A stretch of 12,113 nucleotides of DNA from CAVSWN01 sp046728115 (GTDB lineage: Bacteria > Acidobacteriota > Vicinamibacteria > Vicinamibacterales > CAVVIG01). The stretch covers positions 1-12,113 of the forward strand of contig JBKPDW010000629.1 in NCBI GenBank assembly GCA_046728115.1, given 5' to 3'. The notes under the pieces were generated by a model, which saw nothing but the letters and a program-made list of their open reading frames with translations, ran no database searches and had not been told where the DNA came from. This document shows, one piece after another, positions 1-7,276 of this stretch. The stretch's first letter is position 1, and every line of letters begins with the position of its first letter. The translations under genes were made by a program, and so were the position numbers.

Positions 1-93
1 AATCGGGCGCTCGGCGGCCTCTTGGGTTTCCAGATGCACGTCGGGCCTCCGATGAAAGTGGAGTTCCGGAACGTCTGGCTCAAGAAGCTGTGA
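1..93 (+). CDS. C-terminal end of a DUF1080 (3-keto-disaccharide hydrolase type) protein, partial
   Basis: The first reading frame is open from the window edge to TGA at 91-93 and gives 30 residues. They contain the stretch GFQMHVGPPMKVEFRNVWLK, which matches my memory of how the jelly-roll DUF1080/PF06439 domain ends (Q-x-H-x-G-P-P-M-x-V-E-F-R-N, then L-K-x-L). This family is exported and abundant in Acidobacteriota, Planctomycetes and Bacteroidota. Some members hydrolyse 3-keto-glycosides. The stop codon overlaps the GTG start of rhaB (GTGA), so the two genes are almost certainly co-transcribed and translationally coupled. That suggests a role in releasing or processing a rhamnose-containing glycoside, which is inference only. 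Only the tail is visible, so signal peptide and active site cannot be judged. Confidence 0.75.
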   Translation, partial: NRALGGLLGFQMHVGPPMKVEFRNVWLKKL

Positions 94-1559
94 GCGACAG
101 GTACCTCGCGTTCGATCTCGGCGCCGAAAGCGGGCGCGCAATGCTCGGCCGGCTGCAATCGGGCGTGCTGAACATCCGGGAAATCCGGCGCTTCGCGAAC
201 GAACCGGTGCGACAAAACGGATCGCTGCACTGGGACGTCCTCCGCCTCTGGCACGAGATGGGTCAGGCGCTCGCGCACGCGGCCGACGCGCGGCCGGCGA
301 GCGTCGGCGTCGACGGCTGGGGCGTCGATTTCGCGCTCATCGGCGACCGCGGCAACCTGCTCGAGAATCCGTATCACTATCGCGACGCGCGCAACGAAGG
401 CATGATGGCGGCGGTCTTCGAGCGCGCGAGCCGCGAGCAGATCTACGCGGTCACCGGCATCCAGTTCCTGCAGATCAACACGCTGTTCCAGTTTTACGCG
501 GCGTGCAGTCTCACCCCCGAGGTGGTCGACGAGGCGCGCGCGCTCCTGACCATCCCCGACCTCCTGAATTACTGGCTGACTGGCCGTGTGTGCGCCGAAT
601 ACACGATTGCGACGACGACGCAGTTCGTCGATGCTCGGACACGGACATGGGCAACGCGTCTGCTCGCGCAGATCGGTCTGCCGTCGCGGGTGCTGCCCGA
701 AATCGTGCAACCGGGCGATGTCATCGGCACCATCCGGGCCGATGCGGCCGCGCTCGCGGGCACAGCCGTAGTCGCGCCAGCCTGCCACGATACCGGTTCC
801 GCGGTGGCGGCGGTGGGCGGCGGCGGCGCCACGGCCTTCATCAGCTCCGGCACCTGGTCGCTGCTGGGCGCGGAAATCGATTCGCCCGTGATCACCGCTA
901 AAGCCCGCGACTTGAATTTCACGAACGAGGGCGGCGTCTGCGGGACGATTCGGCTGCTGAAAAATATCGGTGGCCTCTGGTTGTTGCAAGCGTGCCGCCG
1001 GGCATGGGCCGCTGGCGGACACGCAATCGACTACGACACGCTGCTGTCGTCGGCGTCCGACGATCGGCTGTCGTTCGTGTCGCTCATCGATCCGGATTAC
1101 CACGCGTTTCTGAATCCCCCGGACATGCCGGCCGAGATTGCGCGCTACTGCCGGCGGACTTCGCAGCACGAGCCGTCAGCGCCTGCCGCCTATGCGCGCG
1201 CCGTCCTCGAGAGCCTGGCGCTGAAATACCGAGTCGTGCTCGATTCGATGGAGGAAGTGACCGGCCATCGCTTCGACCAGATTCGAATTGTCGGCGGCGG
1301 ATCGCGCAATCGGCTGCTGAATCAATTCACGGCCGACGCGACTGGCCGGACGGTCCTCGCAGGACCCGTTGAGGCTACGGCACTGGGAAACGTTGCGATG
1401 CAGATGCTCGCGACCGGCGCGGTGAGCTCACTGGCCGAAGCCCGAGCGGTCATCGATCGATCGTTTCCGGTCGAGCGGTTCGAGCCGTCGGCGACCGATC
1501 GCTGGGACGCGCAGTATCGGCGGTTCCTGGACTACCTGGAGTCCAGCTGTGCGGCGTGA
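90..1559 (+). CDS. rhaB: Rhamnulokinase (FGGY carbohydrate kinase)
   Basis: This is a 489-residue cytoplasmic FGGY kinase that phosphorylates L-rhamnulose with ATP to give L-rhamnulose-1-phosphate, the second step of L-rhamnose breakdown. The N-terminal ATPase-fold phosphate loop D-L-G-A-E-S-G-R lies at about residues 9-16, the E-S-G-R form being typical of RhaB. The substrate-domain motif DGWGVDF follows near residue 75. The likely catalytic base is D234 in A-C-H-D-T-G-S. The C-terminal nucleotide motif GGGSRN spans residues 402-407 and is followed by the usual P-V-E-A-T-A-L-G-N segment. Length matches the family. The GTG start overlaps the stop of the DUF1080 gene, and the end overlaps the next start by 11 nt, so this is the middle gene of a coupled operon. 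Other FGGY kinases (xylulokinase, fuculokinase) are less likely because of the E-S-G-R motif and the aldolase neighbour. Confidence 0.94.
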   Translation: MSDRYLAFDLGAESGRAMLGRLQSGVLNIREIRRFANEPVRQNGSLHWDVLRLWHEMGQALAHAADARPASVGVDGWGVDFALIGDRGNLLENPYHYRDARNEGMMAAVFERASREQIYAVTGIQFLQINTLFQFYAACSLTPEVVDEARALLTIPDLLNYWLTGRVCAEYTIATTTQFVDARTRTWATRLLAQIGLPSRVLPEIVQPGDVIGTIRADAAALAGTAVVAPACHDTGSAVAAVGGGGATAFISSGTWSLLGAEIDSPVITAKARDLNFTNEGGVCGTIRLLKNIGGLWLLQACRRAWAAGGHAIDYDTLLSSASDDRLSFVSLIDPDYHAFLNPPDMPAEIARYCRRTSQHEPSAPAAYARAVLESLALKYRVVLDSMEEVTGHRFDQIRIVGGGSRNRLLNQFTADATGRTVLAGPVEATALGNVAMQMLATGAVSSLAEARAVIDRSFPVERFEPSATDRWDAQYRRFLDYLESSCAA

Positions 1560-3822
1560 CGCGATTGCGACCGGCACGAAGTTTCTGGAAAACCTCTGGA
1601 ACGACGCCGAGGCCGCGCGCGTCGCGCCCGACCCCTTGAGCCTGCTGCGGTATCGATCGAACGTGCTCGGCGCCGACTTGCGCATCACGAATTTCGGCGG
1701 CGGCAATACGAGCTCCAAGTTCGAGCGGCCCGATCCTCTGACTGGCCAACCCGTCCGGGTCCTGGCCGTGAAGGGCAGCGGTGGCGACCTCCGATCGATC
1801 GCGAACCACGGGTTTGCCCTCCTGTATCTCGACAAGCTCGAAGCTCTGATCGCGCGATATCGCGGCGAAGCCTACGAAGACGAGATGGTGGGCTTCTACC
1901 CGCTTTGCGCATTCGGCGAGAACCGTGTCGCAGCGTCGATCGACACGCCGCTTCATGCGTTCCTCCCCTTCGGCTTCGTCGATCATCTGCATCCCGACTG
2001 GGCCATCGCCCTCGCCGCCAGCGCGAACGGCCGGGAGAAGGTCGACGAGTTCAACCGGCGTTTCGGGCGCCAAATCGTCTGGGTGCCCTGGCAGCGGCCG
2101 GGATTTGAGCTCGCGCTGATGCTGCGACACGAGGTTGCGGCGCATCCCGGCTGCGACGGAATCGTGCTAGGGAGCCACGGCCTGTTCACTTGGGGCGACA
2201 GCGATCGTGATTGCTACGTGAACAGCATCAGGACGATCGATCAGATGGGCGAGTTCGTCGATGATCACGAACGCCTTCGTGGCCGCACACGTTTCGGAGG
2301 CAGGGTTGTGACGTCGACCGTCGAGAGGGACACCATCGCGGCGGCGATCCTGCCGCGCTTGCGCGGCGCGTTGTCGTCGGACGCCGCAGCCGACGCTCGA
2401 GGTCCATTGGACGGTACGAAGGCGAATCGACGTGTCATCGCGCACTTCGAGCGATCGGAGGAAGCGCTGGAATTCGCGAACAGCGCGTGGGCGGGCGAGT
2501 TGTGCCGGCTTGGGACCAGCTGTCCGGACCACTTCTTACGAACGCGGATTTCGCCGATGTTCGTGGCATGGGACCCAGACCATCAGGATCTGACGGAGCT
2601 GCAGAAGCGGATCGCGGTCGATCTCACGTCGTATCGCCAGGCGTACGGCACGTATTACGAAGCCCACGCGCAGCCGGATTCGCCCGCCATGCGCGGCTGC
2701 AATCCATCGGTCGTCGTCATTCCGGGGCTGGGGGTCTTCGGCTTTGGCAAGGACAAGCGCGAGGCCCGAATTACCACGGAGTTCTTCGTCAACGCCATCC
2801 ACGTCATGGCAGGCGCCACGGCCCTTGAAGGAGAACGCCCGCCGGCTGTTCTGCCGCAAGCGCGGCGGTCCGAGCAGGCGCCCGATTTCACGAGCTTCCA
2901 CAACTACGTCGCGCTGCCGCGGTCGGAAGCCTTTCGGATCGAATATTGGGCGCTCGAGGAAGCCAAGCTCCAGCGCATGCCGCCAGAGCGCGAGTTCAGC
3001 CGCAAGGTCGTGATGGTCATCGGTGGAGGCAGTGGAATCGGCCGTGAGGTGGCCCTCGAGATCGCAAAGCGGGGCGGGCACATTGTCGTCGCCGACCAGA
3101 ACGCCGAGGCGGCGGAGGCTACGTGGGGCGACGCGCGGACCGTCTCGTCGCCCGAGATGGGAACCGCGACAGCTCTCGATCTGTCGGACCGAAACAGCAT
3201 GAGCGCGGCGTTGCGCGCGACGATTCTGCAATTCGGCGGGATCGACGTCATCATCAACACTGCGGCGATCTATCCCACGCCCGAATCGGGATCGGGTTCG
3301 CGCGATTCGGCTTGGGCGCGAACGATGCAGGTCAATGTGACGGGTAATTACGTGCTCGCGGATGAAGCGCGTGATGTCTTCGCCGCGCAGAACCTCCCGG
3401 CGTCAATCGTGCTGACGAGCTCGGCCAACGCGGTCGTCCCAAAATCCGGCAGCGAGCCTTACGATGTGAGCAAGGCCGCCATCAATCACCTGATTCGGGA
3501 GCTGGCGGTCGCATTGGGGCCGCTCGTGCGCGTCAACGGGATTGCGCCCGCGACCGTGATCGCCGGTTCGGCAATGTTTCCGCGCGACCGCGTCATCGGC
3601 TCGCTGCAGAAGTACCAGATCGCGTTCGACGAGAACGAGTCGACCGATTCGCTGCGCGGGAAACTCGCCGAGTTCTATGCCCGGCGCACGATCACGCGGC
3701 GGCCGATTCTGCCGGAGGACTGCGCACGCGCGATCTGCTGGCTGGCGGGTGATTTCAGCGCGAAGACGACCGGGCACGTGATTCCGGTGGACGGCGGACT
3801 GCCCGAAGCGTTCCTGCGATGA
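1549..3822 (+). CDS. rhaEW: Bifunctional rhamnulose-1-phosphate aldolase / short-chain (lactaldehyde) dehydrogenase
   Basis: This 757-residue fusion should split L-rhamnulose-1-phosphate into dihydroxyacetone phosphate and L-lactaldehyde, then oxidise lactaldehyde to lactate. Residues 1 to about 400 are a class II aldolase domain. It has the early N-F-G-G-G-N-T-S-S loop, a K-G-S-G-G phosphate-binding motif, and zinc ligands H146 and H148 (D-H-L-H-P-D) plus H210 (G-S-H-G-L). Residues from about 485 to 757 are an NAD(P)-dependent short-chain dehydrogenase. It has the glycine motif G492-GGSGIG-498, catalytic S625, Y638 and K642 (Y-D-V-S-K), and the C-terminal V-D-G-G. The usual Thr before the glycine motif is Ile here, and the N-N-A-G element reads N-T-A-A. 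The GTG start at 1549 lies inside the rhaB end, with GGAG at 1538-1541 seven nt upstream. The arrangement matches the B. subtilis RhaEW (YuxG) type. No rhamnose isomerase, mutarotase or regulator is in view. Confidence 0.92.
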   Translation: MRRDAIATGTKFLENLWNDAEAARVAPDPLSLLRYRSNVLGADLRITNFGGGNTSSKFERPDPLTGQPVRVLAVKGSGGDLRSIANHGFALLYLDKLEALIARYRGEAYEDEMVGFYPLCAFGENRVAASIDTPLHAFLPFGFVDHLHPDWAIALAASANGREKVDEFNRRFGRQIVWVPWQRPGFELALMLRHEVAAHPGCDGIVLGSHGLFTWGDSDRDCYVNSIRTIDQMGEFVDDHERLRGRTRFGGRVVTSTVERDTIAAAILPRLRGALSSDAAADARGPLDGTKANRRVIAHFERSEEALEFANSAWAGELCRLGTSCPDHFLRTRISPMFVAWDPDHQDLTELQKRIAVDLTSYRQAYGTYYEAHAQPDSPAMRGCNPSVVVIPGLGVFGFGKDKREARITTEFFVNAIHVMAGATALEGERPPAVLPQARRSEQAPDFTSFHNYVALPRSEAFRIEYWALEEAKLQRMPPEREFSRKVVMVIGGGSGIGREVALEIAKRGGHIVVADQNAEAAEATWGDARTVSSPEMGTATALDLSDRNSMSAALRATILQFGGIDVIINTAAIYPTPESGSGSRDSAWARTMQVNVTGNYVLADEARDVFAAQNLPASIVLTSSANAVVPKSGSEPYDVSKAAINHLIRELAVALGPLVRVNGIAPATVIAGSAMFPRDRVIGSLQKYQIAFDENESTDSLRGKLAEFYARRTITRRPILPEDCARAICWLAGDFSAKTTGHVIPVDGGLPEAFLR

Positions 3823-3856
3823 CCTCCTGATTCCGATTGCACCACGACTGACGACG

Positions 3857-3881
3857 AAAACGCTCAGGCCGTTGGCCAGCG
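3857..3881 (-). terminator. Possible intrinsic terminator of the ModA-like gene
   Basis: Read on the minus strand, 12 nt after the TGA of the ModA-like gene, the sequence is CGCT-GGCC-AAC-GGCC-TG-AGCG followed by TTTT. This is an 8-bp stem with a 2-nt bulge, a 3-nt loop and a short T run. Its place in the 70-bp gap between two convergent genes fits a terminator. The T run is short, and no comparable T tract serves the plus-strand rhamnose operon. Confidence 0.4.
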
Positions 3882-3892
3882 GGGGTTGCCCA

Positions 3893-4660
3893 TCAAAAAC
3901 GGTTGAGACCTTTCGCGGTCCACACAGGTGTCGCCTCGGGACGCGTGATGTAGCGGATGAACGCAAGCGCGTGATCCAGATCCGTGGACCTGGCTGACAC
4001 CGCCGTGGCCATATCGATCCAGGCAGCGAGCTCTCGGGGCAGCGGCCCGACCAGTTCGATCTCCTTATAGGGGAGGATTTCGCAGATCGCCTGCAGCGCC
4101 ATGTCGCCTTCGCCCCGCGCGAGGGCCTGGCCGCCTTCGCCTCTCGTACTGACCGGACTGTTGACGCCCGCGAACTCCGGCCGCTTGATCACGTTCTGCT
4201 CGATGACCCGGGCCACCATGCTGCCGCCGGCAGGATTCGAGCGCATCACGGCCTTGGCGCTCCGCAGTGCGGCCGCCAGTTTCTCGACCGTCGAGATATC
4301 GGGATGTGGCACCCCTGCGGGAACCGCCAGGCCCATTTCGGCGCGGCCCAGCGGCGTGAACGTCCCCGGCTTGAGACCGCCGTCAAGCGACAGCGTGCTC
4401 ATCAGCTCGAATGGAAGCATGATGACGTCGGGCGCCGGCGTGACGGTTTTGATGTCGTTCACGATCCGCCCCATGCCGCTGGACGTCACCGTCACCTTCG
4501 TCCCCGTCTCTTTGGTGAACGCCGCCGCGAGATCGAGCAGCCCGGCGTTGTAAACCACGCCCGGGCTGATCACGCGGATCTCCGCGGGAGCCTGTCCCGC
4601 CGCATGCGCAGCGGATACGAGAAGCGCGCCGAGGAGGACCGACGCACGAATGGTTCGCAT
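3893..4660 (-). CDS. ModA-like periplasmic substrate-binding protein (orphan)
   Basis: The product is 255 residues with a clear signal peptide (M-R-T-I-R, a hydrophobic stretch of about 15 residues, cleavage likely after A-H-A). The mature protein starts E-I-R-V-I-S-P-G-V-V and continues with A-F-T-K-E-T-G-T-K-V-T-V and the S-S-G-M-G segment. These are the usual layout of type II binding proteins of the molybdate/tungstate or general extracellular solute-binding group. It would bind a small ligand, probably an anion, in the periplasm. The ligand is not predictable: acidobacterial and proteobacterial paralogues annotated ModA-like often lack evidence for molybdate. No ModB permease or ModC ATPase gene flanks it, so it is an orphan here. 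It converges on rhaEW and diverges from the amidohydrolase gene. No convincing Shine-Dalgarno precedes ATG 4660, but that start gives the complete signal peptide. Confidence 0.82.
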   Translation of the reverse strand: MRTIRASVLLGALLVSAAHAAGQAPAEIRVISPGVVYNAGLLDLAAAFTKETGTKVTVTSSGMGRIVNDIKTVTPAPDVIMLPFELMSTLSLDGGLKPGTFTPLGRAEMGLAVPAGVPHPDISTVEKLAAALRSAKAVMRSNPAGGSMVARVIEQNVIKRPEFAGVNSPVSTRGEGGQALARGEGDMALQAICEILPYKEIELVGPLPRELAAWIDMATAVSARSTDLDHALAFIRYITRPEATPVWTAKGLNRF

Positions 4661-4703
4661 GACGCCAGAGTGTAGACCGACAGCCCAGCGATGCCAAGCA
4701 GGG

Positions 4704-4732
4704 TTGCCGCACTCACGCGATAGTGCTTAACT
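4704..4732 (+). promoter_or_regulatory. Weak candidate promoter ahead of the amidohydrolase
   Basis: In the 86-bp divergent gap there is TTGCCG (4704-4709), a 17-nt spacer and TTAACT (4727-4732), matching sigma-70 boxes at 4/6 and 3/6 positions. Transcription would begin near 4739, just before ATG 4747 and after the alternative GTG 4723, which would favour the ATG start. The match is poor and could be chance. Confidence 0.2.
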
Positions 4733-4746
4733 ACTGCCGCGTGTCC

Positions 4747-6024
4747 ATGCGGCGACTCCTCGGCGTGTGCGGCATCCTGGCGGTGTGGCCCGCCATTCTT
4801 GCTTCGGCGGGTCTGACCGCAATCGTCGGTGCACGCCTGATCGATGGCACGGGGGCGAGTCCGATGGCCGATTCGGTCGTGATCGTCGACGGCGATCGAA
4901 TCGTGGCTGCCGGACCTCGCGCGCGCGTCCCAATCCCGCGCGAGGCGACGATCGTCGACGCAGCCGGCAAGATTCTGATGCCGGGCCTCGTCGACGTGCA
5001 TTGCCACATCAATCAGCCCGCGGATGCGATGCAGCGGTACTGGATCGCGCAGCTGCGGTGGGGCGTCACGACGATGCGTTCGGCGGGAAACGACAAGCCG
5101 GAGACGGTGCCGCTCTTCCGCCAGACGCGAGAGGGCGCCTTTCTCGCCCCGCGTGCGTATACGGCCGGCCAGGGCTTCAACGTCAGCGGACCGTATCCGG
5201 GCGCGCCGACGTTCAAGCCGGCCACGCCCGAAGACGCGCGAGCGAACGTGCGCAATCTCGAGGCGCAGCGTGTCGACTTCATCAAGATCTGGATGACCGA
5301 CCCGAAGTTTCCGCCTGACGTCATCGCCGCGATCGTCGACGAGGCGCGCATACAGGGCATCCCGATCGTCGCGCACGTCACCGACGTCGCCAGCCTCCAC
5401 CAGCTCGCGGACCTCGGCGTCACCGACTTCCTGCATAACCCGATCGATCAGCCCGTGACACCGCAGCTCGTGGCGTACGCGAAATCAAAGCACCTGACGT
5501 TTGCCCCGACGCTTGCGAACATCGAGTCGCGGTGGTTCTATTACGAGCATCCGGAGATCTTGCAGATGCCGCGTCTGCAGGACGCGCTCTATCCGCGCGG
5601 CAAGCAGATGCTCGGCGACGCCGACCGTAAGGCGCAGACGCTGGCGGCACCGGATCTCGCGCAGCGGAAAACGCGCCTGCGCGAGCAGACCTTCCCCTTC
5701 ATCAAGGCGATGTTCGACGGCGGCGTTCGTGTAGTCACCGGCACGGATTGCGGCGCCGAGGCGTCGCAGGTGACGCCGTTCGGTCACGCAACGCACCGCG
5801 AAATCCAGCTGTTTGTCGAAGCCGGAGTGCCACCGCTTGCGGCGATCCGCGCCGCGACGCTCGATGCCGCGCGCGTGATCACGCGGAGCGAGGACCCGGA
5901 GTACGGTTCGATTCGCGCCGGAAAGGCCGCCGACCTCATGCTGCTCGACGCCGACCCGACCGCCGACATCGACAACACGATCAAAATCCACCGCGTCATG
6001 CGGGCAGGACGGTGGGTGGAGTGA
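4747..6024 (+). CDS. Exported metal-dependent amidohydrolase (imidazolonepropionase/prolidase-like group)
   Basis: The product is 425 residues from ATG 4747. An N-terminal signal peptide (M-R-R, hydrophobic core, A-S-A near residue 20) predicts export. The mature protein opens with the small beta domain (I-V-G-A-R-L-I-D-G-T-G) and the linker I-L-M-P-G-L-V-D-V-H. A full metal-binding set is visible: H85-x-H87, K180 (F-I-K-I-W, the lysine that is carboxylated in the family), H210 (V-A-H-V-T-D), H230 (F-L-H-N-P) and D334 (T-G-T-D). It ends with K-A-A-D-L-M-L-L-D-A-D-P. The protein should be an active binuclear hydrolase of C-N or related bonds, often a dipeptidase or lactonase in this clade, but the substrate is unknown. 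An in-frame GTG at 4723 would add eight residues ahead of the signal peptide and is less likely. The next gene starts 16 nt downstream, so the two probably form an operon. Confidence 0.88.
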   Translation: MRRLLGVCGILAVWPAILASAGLTAIVGARLIDGTGASPMADSVVIVDGDRIVAAGPRARVPIPREATIVDAAGKILMPGLVDVHCHINQPADAMQRYWIAQLRWGVTTMRSAGNDKPETVPLFRQTREGAFLAPRAYTAGQGFNVSGPYPGAPTFKPATPEDARANVRNLEAQRVDFIKIWMTDPKFPPDVIAAIVDEARIQGIPIVAHVTDVASLHQLADLGVTDFLHNPIDQPVTPQLVAYAKSKHLTFAPTLANIESRWFYYEHPEILQMPRLQDALYPRGKQMLGDADRKAQTLAAPDLAQRKTRLREQTFPFIKAMFDGGVRVVTGTDCGAEASQVTPFGHATHREIQLFVEAGVPPLAAIRAATLDAARVITRSEDPEYGSIRAGKAADLMLLDADPTADIDNTIKIHRVMRAGRWVE

Positions 6025-6040
6025 GGATTTCAGAGTTCAG

Positions 6041-7195
6041 ATGGATCGCAGAACTTTTCTGGTCGGGATTGGTGGTTTGAGTGCAGTTGCGGGCCGCTCG
6101 GCGTACGCCGCCTCGCAGACCAAAGTTCCTGCTCCAGCGCCGATGTTCATGTACATCGGCAGCTACACATCCGAGGGTCGCGGTCACGGCGAAGGGATCA
6201 GCGTGTACCGCCGCCGCGGCGAGGCGGATGCGTGGTCGCTGATCCAGGTGGTCAAGGACTTCGCCGATCCGTCGTTTCTGACGATCGATCGACAGCGCCG
6301 ATGTTTGTATTCCGCGCACGGCGACGCCACGCAGGCCACCGCGTATCGGATCGACGCCGCAACTGGCCGGCTGAATGTGATCAATCAGCAGCCGACCCGT
6401 GGCACGAACGGCGTGCACGTGGCTGTCGATCCGACGAACCGCTTCCTCGCGCTCGCGAACTACGCGACTGGCACGCTCGTCGTGCTGCCGATCAATCCTG
6501 ACGGCTCGCTCGCGCCGGTCTCCGACCTGGCGACGATGACCGGTACGCCGGGGCCGCATCGGACCGAGCAGCAGATCTCACATCCCCATCATTGCCCATT
6601 CGATCCAAGCGGCCGCTTCATCGTCGTTCCCGACAAGGGATTCGACCGCGTGTTCGTGTACAGGCTCGATGGCTCGAGCGGGAAGCTCATACCTGCCGAT
6701 CCGCCGTCGGTGGCGACGCGCGCCGGCGCGGCGCCGCGCCACGTCGACTTTCATCCGACGAAGCCGTTCGCGTACGTGATCAACGAGATTGATTCGACGG
6801 TGACAACCTACGCGTTCGACGCGGACAAGGGCGGGTTGAAGCCACTCCAGATTCTGCCGACCGCGCCGCCCACGTACACCGGCAACAACACCGGCGCCGA
6901 AATCTGGGTGGCGGCATCGGGCCGGTTCGTGTACGGGTCGAATCGCGGCCACGACAGCATCGCGATTTTCGCGATCGACGGCCAGACGGGTATGTTGACC
7001 GTCGTCGGCTGGGAACCGACACACGGGCGCACGCCGCGGTACTTCGGGCTCGACCCGTCAGGGACGCACGTGTACGCGGCGAATCAGAACAGCGATACGG
7101 TCGTGATTTTTCGCGCTGACGCGACAACCGGCAGGCTGACGTCGACCGGCGAGGTGATCCGGGCCGGGAGTCCGTCGACGATTGTTTTTCGGTAA
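6041..7195 (+). CDS. Tat-exported lactonase-type beta-propeller protein (6-phosphogluconolactonase-like)
   Basis: The product is 384 residues. The N-terminus M-D-R-R-T-F-L followed by a short hydrophobic stretch and A-Y-A near residues 21-23 is a twin-arginine signal peptide, so the protein is probably exported folded. The mature part starts M-Y-I-G-S-Y-T-S, as in the seven-bladed lactonase family PF10282 (YbhE/Pgl and cycloisomerase-like proteins). Family hallmarks include V-A-V-D-P-T-N-R-F, S-H-P-H-H with F-D-P-S-G-R-F starting near residue 180, V-P-D-K-G-F-D-R-V-F-V-Y, and a late N-R-G-H-D-S-I-A-I-F. An exported location argues against the cytosolic pentose-phosphate lactonase job. A role on an extracytoplasmic sugar lactone is possible but unproven, since many such propellers have no tested activity. 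It lies 16 nt after the amidohydrolase gene; AGAG at 6032-6035 may be a weak ribosome-binding site. Confidence 0.87.
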   Translation: MDRRTFLVGIGGLSAVAGRSAYAASQTKVPAPAPMFMYIGSYTSEGRGHGEGISVYRRRGEADAWSLIQVVKDFADPSFLTIDRQRRCLYSAHGDATQATAYRIDAATGRLNVINQQPTRGTNGVHVAVDPTNRFLALANYATGTLVVLPINPDGSLAPVSDLATMTGTPGPHRTEQQISHPHHCPFDPSGRFIVVPDKGFDRVFVYRLDGSSGKLIPADPPSVATRAGAAPRHVDFHPTKPFAYVINEIDSTVTTYAFDADKGGLKPLQILPTAPPTYTGNNTGAEIWVAASGRFVYGSNRGHDSIAIFAIDGQTGMLTVVGWEPTHGRTPRYFGLDPSGTHVYAANQNSDTVVIFRADATTGRLTSTGEVIRAGSPSTIVFR

Positions 7196-7214
7196 CCGGC
7201 AACCGACGTCACGG

Positions 7215-7245
7215 CCACGAAAACACGAAACGCAGAGACACGAAA
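7215..7245 (+). repeat. Short degenerate tandem repeat, ACACGAAA-type units
   Basis: In the 81-bp gap between two genes there are four consecutive units of 7-8 nt: CCACGAAA, ACACGAAA, CGCAGAG, ACACGAAA. Three units agree at 7 of 8 positions or better. Degenerate purine-rich intergenic tandems of this look occur in many Acidobacteriota and Planctomycetes genomes, in my recollection. No function is evident, and no terminator or clear promoter is seen in the rest of the gap. Confidence 0.45.
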
Positions 7246-7276
7246 TGAACCTTCAAAGGATTTCGCCGAGGACGTC

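Noticed and set aside
1449..1463. Repeated ATCGATCG string within rhaB, possible DNA-binding palindrome.
   Set aside because: It encodes the ordinary residues V-I-D-R-S in frame, and GATC-rich strings recur throughout these GC-rich genes.
1450..2145. A 231-codon minus-strand frame across the rhaB/rhaEW junction, and similar antisense frames at 2536-3231 and 7313-8227.
   Set aside because: All lie opposite genes with firm family motifs, and their products have the biased composition of shadow frames.
3893..4660. Calling this gene modA for molybdate uptake.
   Set aside because: No modB or modC lies nearby and ligand residues cannot be judged by eye, so only a ModA-like binding protein is supported.
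4723..4746. Upstream GTG start for the amidohydrolase.
   Set aside because: It would place eight polar residues ahead of a normal signal peptide. ATG 4747 gives a standard export signal, and neither start has a good ribosome-binding site.
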